64,000 bases of DNA from Chthoniobacterales bacterium (GTDB lineage Bacteria > Verrucomicrobiota > Verrucomicrobiia > Chthoniobacterales > UBA10450), in assembly GCA_013821455.1 (NCBI GenBank), contig JACDGS010000006.1, positions 62,001 to 126,000 of the forward strand, written 5' to 3'. Each line of letters starts with the position of its first letter. Position 1 is the stretch's first letter. Shown here one piece after another: positions 52,264 to 61,904 of this stretch. Made by a program: the position numbers and the translations under genes. The notes beneath the pieces are model-generated. The model made no database searches, had not been told where the DNA came from, and worked only from the letters and a program-made list of their open reading frames with translations.

Positions 52264-53952
52264 ATGAGTTCGATTTGGGATCAGGCTAACCCGCACCTGC
52301 GCGACCTCGCGCTCTACGAGCCGGGCAAGCCAATCGAGGAAACCGCGCGGGAGTCCGGTTTGCGGCCGGAGCAAATCATCAAGCTGGCCTCAAACGAAAA
52401 CCCGCTCGGCCCGTCCCCGCACGCGGTCGAGGCGATGCAGCGGGCCCTGACTCACGCTAATTTTTATCCCGATGGCGGCAGCTTTTATCTGCGCGACGCG
52501 CTCGCGCACAAGCTCGGACTCACCCGCGAAAACATCATTCTCGGGAACGGCTCGAACGAGATCATCGAGTTTATCGGCCACGCTTTTTTGCGGTCTGGGG
52601 TGGAAATGGTCACCTCGGAGAACGCCTTCATCGCTTACAAATTGATCGCTGCGCTTTTCGCCGCCACCACGGTGGCAGTGCCCGATCGCGAGTTTCGTTT
52701 CGACCTCGACGCCGTCCTCGCCGCGATCACCCCGCGCACCCGCGTTGTCTTTATCGCCAACCCAAACAACCCCACCGGCACACTCGTTAGGCAGGAAGCG
52801 CTCGACCGTTTCATGGAGCAGGTGCGTCACGACGTCGTGGTCGTTTTCGACGAAGCCTACTTCGAATATCTGGACGAGCCGCCCGACACGCTTCGATTCG
52901 TTAGGCAAGGTCGCAACGTGATTGTGCTCCGGACGTTTTCCAAAATCCACGGCCTCGCCAACCTCCGCCTCGGCTACGGCATGGCTCATCCAGAGATGAT
53001 CAGGGTCCTGCAAAAAACCCGCGAGCCGTTCAACATCAACGGACTCGTGCAGGCCGGCGCGCTCGCCAGTCTGGCGGACGAAAAACATCAGGCCGCGACC
53101 AAACGGACGACTGACGAAGGCCGCAAATATTTGGAGAGCGAACTCGCAGCGATGAAGCTGCCGTTCGTGCCGAGCGTGGCGAATTTTGTCCTCGTTCGAG
53201 TGGGCGACGGCCACGCGGTTTTCCGGGCGATGCTGCAGAAGGGCGTCATCGTGCGCGCTCTGAAAGGCTACAAACTACCGGAGTGGATCCGCATTTCCAT
53301 CGGGACGATGGAGCAGAATCGCCAGTGCATCGCTTCGCTGCGCGAGGTTGTAGCGTCCGCTGTCCCAGCGGATTCAGCTGAATTGCAGGTAGAGGATGGA
53401 GCGGCGCGTGATGATGGCGGGCCCTTATGCGCTGAGGACAGCGCACGCTACAGCGCGCGCCGGATGAAGAAAAAACCGCCGCGGTTGGAACGGCTCTTTA
53501 CCAATGAACCTCTTTTTTTCGTTACCTTTAATACGCACGGGCGTCGTCCGCTTCTCGCGGATGGCTCCCTGCACGAGACTTTCGTCGCTTATGCCCAGGG
53601 TGCGAGTGAGCACGGTATCGGCGTCGGCCGCTACGTTCTCATGCCGGACCACATCCATCTTTTCATCAGTTTTGGACGCGACGCGACGGCGGATTTGGGA
53701 ACATGGGTAAAAGGTCTGAAGCGTGCTTTGGAGAAGACACTGCTCGCGGCGGGAGAGAAGCCGGTCGCCTTGGACAAGCAGACTCTCAGCTCATTTTGGC
53801 AGCCGGGATTTCATGATCACATTTTGCGGAGCGACGAGAGCTACGCGCAGAAATGGGAATATGTGCGGGAGAATCCGGTGCGGGTGGGACTGGTGAACGC
53901 TGCCGCGGACTGGCCCTACGCCGGAGAGATCGTGTCCATTGATCGTGTTTGA
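52264..53952 (+). CDS. hisC: Histidinol-phosphate aminotransferase read through into a RAYT transposase
   Basis: 562 codons in one frame from ATG 52264. Residues 1-365 are a full HisC: LASNENPLGPSP, ILGNGSNEIIEF, FIANPNNPTGTL, VVFDEAYFEY, PLP Lys227 in TFSKIHGLANLRLGYG, and RISIGTMEQNRQCIASLREV at the normal end. No stop follows; instead a REP element (53349-53452) is translated as VASAVPADSA...CAEDSARYSARR and joins in frame to a complete REP-associated transposase (from Met 53464). HisC transaminates imidazole-acetol phosphate in histidine synthesis. The fusion may yield a tagged HisC, or translation may restart at 53464. The frame also extends upstream of 52264 but without family support. 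Two 9-mer copies inside. Confidence 0.85.
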   Translation: MSSIWDQANPHLRDLALYEPGKPIEETARESGLRPEQIIKLASNENPLGPSPHAVEAMQRALTHANFYPDGGSFYLRDALAHKLGLTRENIILGNGSNEIIEFIGHAFLRSGVEMVTSENAFIAYKLIAALFAATTVAVPDREFRFDLDAVLAAITPRTRVVFIANPNNPTGTLVRQEALDRFMEQVRHDVVVVFDEAYFEYLDEPPDTLRFVRQGRNVIVLRTFSKIHGLANLRLGYGMAHPEMIRVLQKTREPFNINGLVQAGALASLADEKHQAATKRTTDEGRKYLESELAAMKLPFVPSVANFVLVRVGDGHAVFRAMLQKGVIVRALKGYKLPEWIRISIGTMEQNRQCIASLREVVASAVPADSAELQVEDGAARDDGGPLCAEDSARYSARRMKKKPPRLERLFTNEPLFFVTFNTHGRRPLLADGSLHETFVAYAQGASEHGIGVGRYVLMPDHIHLFISFGRDATADLGTWVKGLKRALEKTLLAAGEKPVALDKQTLSSFWQPGFHDHILRSDESYAQKWEYVRENPVRVGLVNAAADWPYAGEIVSIDRV

Positions 53953-54034
53953 GCCCGCTGTAGCGTCCGCTGTCCCAGCGGATGAGGCGCGGCCCGAGGC
54001 ACGGGGAAATGCGCTGAGGACAGCGCACACTACA
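53349..54034 (+). mobile_element. REP-RAYT unit: transposase gene between two REP palindromes
   Basis: REP 1 has arms 53349-53372 (TGTAGCGTCCGCTGTCCCAG...) and 53428-53452; REP 2 has arms 53959-53982 (identical 24 bases to REP 1) and 54010-54034. Each arm starts or ends with the GTAG/CTAC foot. The transposase lies between. The unit sits directly between the hisC coding end and mnmE. Confidence 0.85.
53464..53952 (+). CDS. REP-associated tyrosine transposase (RAYT, Y1/TnpA_REP family)
   Basis: 162 residues from Met 53464 if translated alone: KKKPPRLERLF, FFVTFNTHGRRPLL, the HUH nickase motif in YVLMPDHIHLFISFG, the region WVKGLKRALEKTL, SFWQPGFHDHILRSDESY, and the catalytic-tyrosine helix KWEYVRENPVRVGLV. 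All are hallmarks of RAYTs, which process REP sequences as single-stranded DNA at GTAG-footed hairpins. All catalytic residues seem intact. It is in frame with hisC upstream, with no intervening stop. Confidence 0.92.
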   Translation: MKKKPPRLERLFTNEPLFFVTFNTHGRRPLLADGSLHETFVAYAQGASEHGIGVGRYVLMPDHIHLFISFGRDATADLGTWVKGLKRALEKTLLAAGEKPVALDKQTLSSFWQPGFHDHILRSDESYAQKWEYVRENPVRVGLVNAAADWPYAGEIVSIDRV

Positions 54035-54060
54035 GCGCCAGTGCGAAGGTTGCGTTGAAG

Positions 54061-55407
54061 ATGAGCGAACGTTTTCCAGACACCATCGCTGCCGTCTCCA
54101 CGCCGCCCGGCGAAGGCGCCATCGCACTCGTTAGGCTGGCGGGGCCGGAAGCCATCGCCATTGCCGGTCGCATCTTCCGCGGAAAGAAGACGCCTAACGA
54201 AATCCCGTCGCACACGCAGCACTTCGGCGAAATCTTCGAGGACGAGCGCGTGCTCGATCAGGTGATGCTCTCGGTTCATCGCGCACCGGCCAGTTACACC
54301 GGCGAGGATGTGGTGGAAATTAGCTGTCATGGCGGCGTCCTCGTGACCGCACGCGTTTGGGAAGCCTGCCTCCGCGCGGGCGCGCGCGCGGCGCGTGGCG
54401 GTGAGTTCACCGAACGCGCTTTCCTCAACGGCAAACTCGATCTCACCCAGGCCGAAGCGGTGATCGATTTGATCCGCGCGCAGACCGATCTCGCGCTCCG
54501 CTCCGCGAACGAACAGCTCGCAGGTCGGCTCGGGGAACGCATCACCCAACTGCGCGCCGACCTCATCGCGCTGGTGGCCAACCTCGAGGCTTACATCGAT
54601 TTCCCCGACGAAGACATCGCGCCCGATGTGGGCGATGCGTTCCGCGCCCGCCTCGCCGGGATTCGCGAAAAGATCGAAGCGCTCCTCGCGACCGCGGACC
54701 AGGGCCGGATTTTTCGCGAGGGCGTGCGGGTGGTGATTTACGGCCCGACCAATGCCGGCAAATCGAGCCTGCTCAATCGGCTCCTTGGCTTTCCGCGCGC
54801 GATCGTTAGTCCAACGCCGGGCACGACCCGCGACACGATCGAGGAAGTGGTGAACCTGCGCGGCGTCGCCCTGCGCCTGACCGATACGGCCGGGCTGCGC
54901 GCGAGCACTGACGCCGTTGAACAAGAAGGAATGGCGCGCACCGAACGCTCGCTCGAGAATGCCGATCTCGTTCTGCACCTCGCCGATGCGAGCGAGGCGA
55001 GGCCGGAAAATTTCGCGGCGAAGGATGGAGAACGCGCGGAGTTGCTCCTGCTCAACAAGTCCGATCTAGCGGAACATGCGGATTGGAAAGAGTGCGACGC
55101 GCTGCGGATTTCCTGCACGGCGGAGAATGGTCTCGCGGGTTTGGAGGAGAAGATTTTGGCGCGCGTTGGAGCGCAGTCGTGGGACGGTCCGAGCGCGGTC
55201 GCGATCAACTTGCGTCATCGCGATTGCCTGCGCCGCGCGCTCGAGGCGTGCGATCGCGCGCAGGCGGCGGTGGGGCAAAATCTCCCGTCGGAACTGATCG
55301 CGGTCGATCTGCGTGACGCACTCCAGGCCGTGGGCGAAGTCGTCGGGCAGGCCGGAACGGAGGACATTCTGGATTCGCTCTTCGCTACTTTCTGCATCGG
55401 CAAATGA
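54061..55407 (+). CDS. mnmE: tRNA modification GTPase MnmE (TrmE)
   Basis: 448 residues from ATG 54061 (TTG 54055 is possible but weaker). N-terminal tetrahydrofolate-binding domain (DTIAAVSTPPGEGAIALVRLAG split), helical domain, inserted G domain with G1 GPTNAGKSSLLN, G2/G3 TPGTTRDT and DTAGLR, G4 NKSD, and the essential C-terminal FCIGK. With MnmG it installs the cmnm5 group on wobble U34. Its original promoter is displaced by the REP-RAYT unit 27 bp upstream. Overlaps pyrD by 4 bp (ATGA). Two 9-mer copies (LVR, PNE) lie 64 bp apart near the N terminus. Confidence 0.95.
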   Translation: MSERFPDTIAAVSTPPGEGAIALVRLAGPEAIAIAGRIFRGKKTPNEIPSHTQHFGEIFEDERVLDQVMLSVHRAPASYTGEDVVEISCHGGVLVTARVWEACLRAGARAARGGEFTERAFLNGKLDLTQAEAVIDLIRAQTDLALRSANEQLAGRLGERITQLRADLIALVANLEAYIDFPDEDIAPDVGDAFRARLAGIREKIEALLATADQGRIFREGVRVVIYGPTNAGKSSLLNRLLGFPRAIVSPTPGTTRDTIEEVVNLRGVALRLTDTAGLRASTDAVEQEGMARTERSLENADLVLHLADASEARPENFAAKDGERAELLLLNKSDLAEHADWKECDALRISCTAENGLAGLEEKILARVGAQSWDGPSAVAINLRHRDCLRRALEACDRAQAAVGQNLPSELIAVDLRDALQAVGEVVGQAGTEDILDSLFATFCIGK

Positions 55408-56426
55408 ATCGCCTAACGACGGGTTGGTACCCAGGTTTGGTTCGGCCGCTGCTCTTTCGGTTGCACCCGGAAGCGGCGCACCATTTCTCGTTAGGCGTGC
55501 TACGGATGCCGGGGGCAGGCGCTTTCCTGCGGCGTTTCGCGCCGGCTCCCGCGCCGCTCGAACTTTTCGGGCTGACTTTTCGAAATTCGATCGGCCTCGC
55601 GGCTGGCTTCGATAAAAACGGCGTCGCGATCCCGGCTTGGGAAGCGCTCGGATTCGGCTTCGTCGAGATTGGGACAGTCACGGCACGGGCACAACCAGGG
55701 AATCCGCGCCCGCGCATTTTTCGCTATCCGGCGCAGCGGGCGCTGGTCAACCGGCTCGGTTTCAACAACGACGGCGCCGAGGTGGTGGCGGAACGGCTGC
55801 GCCGGTTGCGCGCGAGATCGCGGCCGCCTTCCATCCCGATCGGGGTGAATATCGGCAAGTCGAAAGTGACGCCCCTGGCAGAAGCGCCTAACGACTATTT
55901 ATTTTCCTTTCGCCTCCTCCAGCCATTGGCCGATTACATCGCACTCAACGTCAGCTCGCCGAATACGCCGGGTTTGCGCTCGCTGCAGGAAGACGAAGCG
56001 TTGCGCGGACTGCTCCGGACGATTACTAACGAGAATTCGCGGTCGCTGCGGCCCAAGCCGATCCTGCTCAAGATCGCGCCGGATCTGAGTGACTCGGCGC
56101 TGCTGGGCATTGTGCGGGCGTGTGAAGAGTTCGCCCTGGCAGGAATCATCGCGACCAACACGACGCTCAATCACTCCTCCCTGGCGGCGGAAACGGCCGA
56201 GGAAGGAGGGTTGAGCGGCGCGCCTTTGCGGGTGCGGTCCACTGAAGTAATTAAGTTTTTGCGTTCCAGGACAGGGCTGCCCATCATTGGAGTTGGTGGG
56301 ATTTTCGATGCGGCTTCCGCGCGCGAAAAACTCACTGCCGGCGCGCAACTGGTGCAGGTTTACACCGGATATGTCTATCGCGGGCCACACCTCTTGAGCG
56401 ACATCCTGGGTGAAGAAAGTGGGTAA
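55404..56426 (+). CDS. pyrD: Dihydroorotate dehydrogenase (quinone), class 2
   Basis: 340 residues. N-terminal membrane-associating helices (VRPLLFRLHPEAAHHFSLGVL region) mark the quinone-linked class 2 enzyme. FMN barrel motifs: LAAGFDKNGVAIPAW, FVEIGTVTARAQPGNPRPR, VNRLGFNNDGAEVV, NVSSPNTPGLRSLQ with the catalytic Ser, IIATNTT and GVGGIFDAASAREKLTAGA, LVQVYTGYVYRGP. Oxidises dihydroorotate in pyrimidine synthesis. Translation is coupled to mnmE. Three 9-mer copies (55411, 55488, 55887), the highest density in any housekeeping gene here. Confidence 0.95.
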   Translation: MNRLTTGWYPGLVRPLLFRLHPEAAHHFSLGVLRMPGAGAFLRRFAPAPAPLELFGLTFRNSIGLAAGFDKNGVAIPAWEALGFGFVEIGTVTARAQPGNPRPRIFRYPAQRALVNRLGFNNDGAEVVAERLRRLRARSRPPSIPIGVNIGKSKVTPLAEAPNDYLFSFRLLQPLADYIALNVSSPNTPGLRSLQEDEALRGLLRTITNENSRSLRPKPILLKIAPDLSDSALLGIVRACEEFALAGIIATNTTLNHSSLAAETAEEGGLSGAPLRVRSTEVIKFLRSRTGLPIIGVGGIFDAASAREKLTAGAQLVQVYTGYVYRGPHLLSDILGEESG

Positions 56427-56446
56427 CTCCTCGCAGAGTTACCCAC
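56419..56446. terminator. Hairpin between convergent pyrD and Calx-beta gene
   Basis: GTGGGTAACTC (56419-56429) and GAGTTACCCAC (56436-56446) form an 11-bp perfect stem around loop CTCGCA. It overlaps the pyrD stop codon. On the minus strand it is followed by TTTCTTC, so it best serves the Calx-beta gene. Confidence 0.65.
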
Positions 56447-56487
56447 TAAGTCTGAAGTCTTAAACTAAGCCTGACTCTAACTAATCC

Positions 56488-59400
56488 TTACGGAACCTCG
56501 TAAACCTCAACCAACGCCACGCCAGTTGTGCCGTTCTTCCCGCGCACGACTGCCGTATAGGTGCCTGGATCGACATTGAGCAGGAGAGCAGACTCCTTGG
56601 CGTCGGTGGGCGGTGCGCCCGTAGCAACGATATCTGCTTCATTGGGTGCGGTCGTCCAATCGTCGTTAGAATAGATTAACTGCGAACCGCGATAGAAATC
56701 GAGGGTCGGGTCGGCCAGAGCGCCGGTCACGCCGTAGGCGGTCAAGCTGGGACCAATCGCGCGGATAAGAATGTTATGGCTGGTTTGCCCGTCGATGATA
56801 AACCCACCAATGAGCGCTGTGTTATCATCGGATCCCACGAAAGCGCGCGTTGAGATATTGATCAGATGGGTCGCGCTAGTTGAATCCAAGTCGTATACTT
56901 CGACCTCGCCGACACCATTAGCCTTACCACGCAGGATCGCGGTGTATGTGCCCGGCGCCAGCGTAATGACAATGGCAGATTCGTTGTCATCGGTCGGCGG
57001 CAACGTGGCTTCAATGGCAGCTTCCTGGCTGTCTTTGTAGTTATCATTAAAGGCGAGCTGCGTGCCGCTTTGGTCGCGCAGATCGAGGGTCGGATCTTGC
57101 AAGGCGTTGATTACGCCGCGCTGAGTAAGGGAAGGACCGAGCCCGCGAATGAGAACCTGCTTAGAGTTACTCCCTTGGATAATGAAGCCAGCGATCATGA
57201 CGTCATCGCCACTCTGCACCAGACCGCGAGTAGAGATGTTGATCGGCTTAGTGGAGAGATCAGGATTAGTGATATCGACAATGGCCGTAGCTGTCGTCCC
57301 GAGGAATGCGCCATTTGTAGGATCAGACAGAGTGATCTCGAACTGACGCGTTGGTTCGCCTACCGGTTCATTAATGAGCGGGACCGTTATATTTTTCGAG
57401 GTCACATTAGGACCAAAGGTGAGCTTTCCGGAAGTAGCGACATAATCGCGACCGGCAACGGCGCTTAGGTTGCTGGTAGTGTAACTGACCGAGTAAGTCG
57501 TGTTCGGATCGCCGATGCGGGAAAGGACGACGGTGGCGGTAGCTACTCCAGCCTGGTCATTGGCAGTAAAGTTCGGCGACGAGAACTCAAGGGTGGTCGC
57601 ATCGTCATCGATAATACTGACCGTAGCGACGCTCGGCGTTCCCAGCTTCGGCGCAGGGTTTTGTACCGGAACCGTCGCCTAACGGATTGGACAAGATAAC
57701 CGTGAAGGTGGTCGTTCCGTCAGTCGAACTGTTTTCGACAATCGGAATGGTGATGGTTTGCGTGGTAACGCCCGCATCAAAGGTCAGACGACCTGTCGTA
57801 CGGGTGTAGTTCGGTCCATCCTTCGCCGTCCCGTCGCTGGTCGCATAGTCCACTGAGATGACCTCAGCCGGGTCACCCACGCGGAGCGCCTGGACGGTAA
57901 GAGTGACCGTCCCCGAGCCTTCGTTCACAGTATAGTCGGAGGGGTTGAAGCGGAAGCTCGTGACATCGTTGTCGATGATGTTCACGGTTGCCTGCCCACG
58001 CCCGCCGACGAAACCGGTACCATCCGCCGAGCTAAGTGTGACGGTGAATGAAAGAGTGGGATCGGCAGTTGGGTCGTCGATGAGGGGAATCTGAATCGTC
58101 TTACTAACTTCACCGACCGCGAAGGTAACACTCCCCGTTGTCGCGACGTAGTTAACGCCCGCAACGGCGGAGCCATCGCTCGTCGCATACGTAACCGTAG
58201 CCTTGACACCAAGGCCGCCGGAACGCGTGATGGTGAGGGTGGCAAAGCCTGCTCCTTCATCGACGTCGTAGGAATCCTGATTGAAGCCAATGGTAGCTGT
58301 AGGTGAATCGTCGTCAGAAATATCGACGGTCGCAGTAGTGCTACCGACAAGCATGGCTCCGGAGCCGGGATTACTAAGCACAACGAGGAAGCTTTCAGTG
58401 CTCTCAATTAGAGAGTCGTTGATAATTGGAACACTAATGGTTTTCTGCGTTTCGCCGGCATTGAAAGTAAGTGTGCCGCTTTTCGTGGTGTAATCCTTAC
58501 CGGCGGTAGCAGTGGCGGGAATAGTCTGGTAACTAACAGTCAGAACTTGATTAGGATCTCCTGCACGACTCGCCACCACAGTAATATCCGCGGTCCCGGC
58601 AGTTTCGGCGACGGTATAGTTAGTGGGACTAAATTGAATCGTGCTAAAGATATCGTTGTCGATAATTGTGACGATCGAACTAGAGACCGCACCAATGATG
58701 GCGCCCGGGCTCGGATTGCTAAGTGTGACTCGAAATGTCTCTGGCGATTCCGCGATGTTGTCATCACTGATAGGAACAAGAATAGTCTTGGTCGTTTCAC
58801 CCGGTGCAAAGGTGAGGGTGCCGCTGACCGGTGAGAAATCGAACCCGGCAAAGGCAGTGATCGGCGACGCGGCATAGTTAACCGATGTTGCCTTTGAAGC
58901 ATCTCCGTTCGGTTGGAGATTTACTGTAAGGATGGCGTTACCGTTCCCTTCGACAACACTATAAGTGGCGCTGCTGAATTGAACGACATTGCCAAGATCG
59001 TCATCGGTGATTGTGATCTGTGTGGTCGAGATACTTCCAAGGCGAGCGACGTCACTTCCTGTGAGAGTCAAGTGGAAGGTCACATCACCCTGGATAAGAG
59101 TGTTATTCGGAATGGGTATCTGAATAGTCCTCTCGGTTTCGTTCCCGATCGTGACTCCCATGAAAACGATAGGAGCAAATTTTATCGAGCCGCTAACTGC
59201 GGTGAAGTTTACGCCTTCCTGCGCGGTATCTCCTGGCCGAATCTCCGTAGTATAGTTAACGGTGGTTCCCGCCACCGCGAAATCACCATAGCGAACTACC
59301 TCAATGGAGATCGATTCCTGTGCGCCTTCCATGAAGGTGTTAGTCGTAGTTAATAGCTGGACGGTATTAGGACCGGAGTCATCAAAGATAGTTACGATGG

Positions 59401-61513
59401 CAGTACTCTGCTGCCCGATCGAAGTGAATGGTCCCGGATTGACCAGAGAGACGGTGAAAACTCTTGTCCCCTGTGGGGCTGGATTATCTGTGACGGGAAT
59501 AGTTATATCCTGAACATTCACCCCCGCTGGAAAGGTGATGAGAGTCGATGAAGGTGTTTGATAGTCCGCCGGGTTAGTGGCCGTATCTCCCGGCGCCCCC
59601 AGGGCCAGGTGAACAGTTAGCACCTGTGTCGGATCAGCCCCGCGGGTGGCTCTCACTCGCACGGAAACGGCGCCGCTGGTTTCGACAACACCATAATTGC
59701 TTGAGTCGAACTCGACTGTATTCAGGCCATCATCATCCTGGATTGAGACCTCGCTGGAAGAAGGCAGACCCAGGGTTGCATTCACCGGGTTAGTAAGAAC
59801 GACGGTAAAGGACTGAGGCGGCTCGACCACTTTGTCGTTCAGGATAGGGACTGTGATGGTAGCGACTGAAACTCCCGGCGCAAAATTGACCGTCCCGCTT
59901 ACGGGTGTAAAGCGCGTGGTGCCAGCCGAACCCGGTATCGCCTGATAGGTGGCAGAAACGGCGGTGTTGGTAGAGCCTGTCCGGTCGAGGAGAACAGTAA
60001 GGGTTATGGCGCCGGCGCTTTCCAAAACGGAGTAGTTAGCCGAGCTGAATTGCAGCGTGCCGGCGGAATCGTCGTCGAGGATAGCAAGAGTGGCCGTTGA
60101 GGTAGTGCCCAGGGTGGCACCGGTAGGATTCGCGAGAACCAATCCTACCGTCTCAGTATTCTCGACCAGCGTGTCGGATAGGATCGTTATAGGAAAAGTC
60201 TTAAGAGTTTCACCCGCGTTGAAAGTAAGACGTTTGTTACTGGCACTAGTGATAGCGACGTAGTCTTGTCCAGGTGTAGCGGATCCTGTTTCGGTGAAGT
60301 ACTGCACGGTGACCACTTGGTTCGGGTCGCCGACGCGATTTACGCGAACGGTTACGTTGGCCGTGCCGGCACTCTCCCCTACAGTGTAGTTCGAGCTGAC
60401 GAACTCGACCGTATTCGCGCTCTCGTTATCTATAATCATGACCTCGGCAGTCTGCGTTCCGCCGGGGATAACAACGCCAGAGTTAGGAGCTGCACTAAGA
60501 ACGATGGAGAAGGACTCCGTTCCTTCGACCTCAGTATCATCAAAGATCGGAACATCGAAAGTGGCCGAAGTCTGGCCTTGCGCGAAGGCGACCGCGCGCG
60601 AGACGGTCGCATAGTCCTTATCAGCCGTTGCCGTCCCGCCGACGGTGGCAACGTTTACCTGCACGGCGGCGTTAATGTTGCCCGTGCGCAATAGAGTAAT
60701 GGTCGCATTGACTCCATCCTCAGAGACTTGATAGCTCGTGTTACTGAAGACGACGGACGAGCCTTCGTTATCGACAATGGTCACTCCAGCCGTTGCACTA
60801 CTGAGCGTGTAAGTCTCGCCCGCAGGTTCGGTTAAATTAACTGTAAAAGTCTCGTCGCCTTCCAAGAGTGAGTCATCAAAGATCGTAACAGTGAAGGTTT
60901 GCGACGTAACTCCTGGAGCGAAGGTAAGTGCGCCTTGGGTTCCGGCGAAGTCAGCGCCGCCTGTCGCGGTGCCGGACGCGGTTGCATAGTCCACTGTGTT
61001 ACTGCCAGAGGTATCGCCGGTGCGAGTAACTGTCACCGTCACAGAGCCGGCGCTTTCATTTACGGAGTAGCTCGCAGGATTAAAACCGATCGTCGTGCCC
61101 GAATCGTTATCGTCGATTGTGATTGTCGCCGTGCTCGTGCTCAGCGTGGCGTTAGTTGGATTGGAAAGCGAAAAAGTGAATTGTTCGGAGCCTTCATGGA
61201 CCAAGTCATCAGTGATTGGCACCTGGACAAGTTTTGCCGTCTCGTTAGGCGCGAAGCTCAGGGTGCCTGTCGTTTGCGTGTAGTCTGATGGGTGGACCGC
61301 CGTGCCGTCAGCCGTCGCATAAGCGACCGTAATAGTCTGCGTGTTTCCGGCTGTCCGCGTGACCTGCACGACGATGTTAGCCGTCCCATCGCTTTCGGAA
61401 ACGGTATAAGTGCTGGATTGAAGAGAGACCGTGTTTGCGGTTGCGTTTCCGGCGCAAAAAAGCGCAATTAGGCAAAAAAAGGCAAAAAGGGTGAGTGTTT
61501 TAAGATTGTTCAT
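56488..61513 (-). CDS. Giant secreted Calx-beta repeat protein with two NISTR-type C-terminal domains; one frameshift
   Basis: Signal peptide (about 1-26, FFCLIALFCAGNATA), then twelve Calx-beta domains of 110-125 residues, each closing with an acidic Ca-binding strand such as TITIDDNDSG, ATLAILDDDSAG, TQITITDDDLGN, ATVDISDDDSP. The first frame stops at 57605; the correct frame continues from about 57657 (KPAPKLGTPSVATVSIIDDD) to the stop at 56488. The span 56488-61513 is a multiple of three plus one, so exactly one extra base sits in an AAAACCC run near 57657-57664. The end holds two NISTR domains as in the gene at 20195. About 1674 residues when corrected. Likely a calcium-binding adhesin. 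Real frameshift or sequencing error is open. Confidence 0.8.
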
Positions 61514-61904
61514 GGAGTCGTTAGGCTGAGCAGGAAGCGAGTTTTTGCGCTGGCAAATCGATCGTCAAAATCGAGCGCGGAGATTGTCAGAAGAAATTGC
61601 GTGGTGCAAGCTTTATTTGTTCCGTTAATCGCGTCCTTACTCGGCAGCGGCTCTTTGTGGAAAGGCGATGTTGATTCGCCTAACGATTCTTTGGGAACGC
61701 AATATTTCTGAGAAATCGTTTCGATCGTTTCCCGTGATGCGCAGGTGAATTCTGCGAATAAAGAATTGGCGCGGGCGTCCTATAGCACGTTTGAAAACCA
61801 CTCCGGCCAACCGAGGCGACAAATCCGATGCTTTTGCGTCGCCCAAGTCTACTCCTTGCCATGCGGTTGGTTTTCCTATCTCCTCTCCCCTTTCCCCGCT
61901 CCCT
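61514..61904. other. Divergent intergenic region with two GCCTAACGA copies
   Basis: Between the Calx-beta gene and the glycosyltransferase gene. Exact copies of the word at 61518 (inverted) and 61678. No Pho-like repeat, RNA gene or convincing ORF; the open frame from 61791 is an in-frame extension of the next gene without family support. Confidence 0.4.

Noticed and set aside
61791-61904. Longer start of the PIG-V-like protein
   Set aside because: The 38 extra residues are Pro/Ser-rich without membrane character; the first helix begins right after Met 61905.
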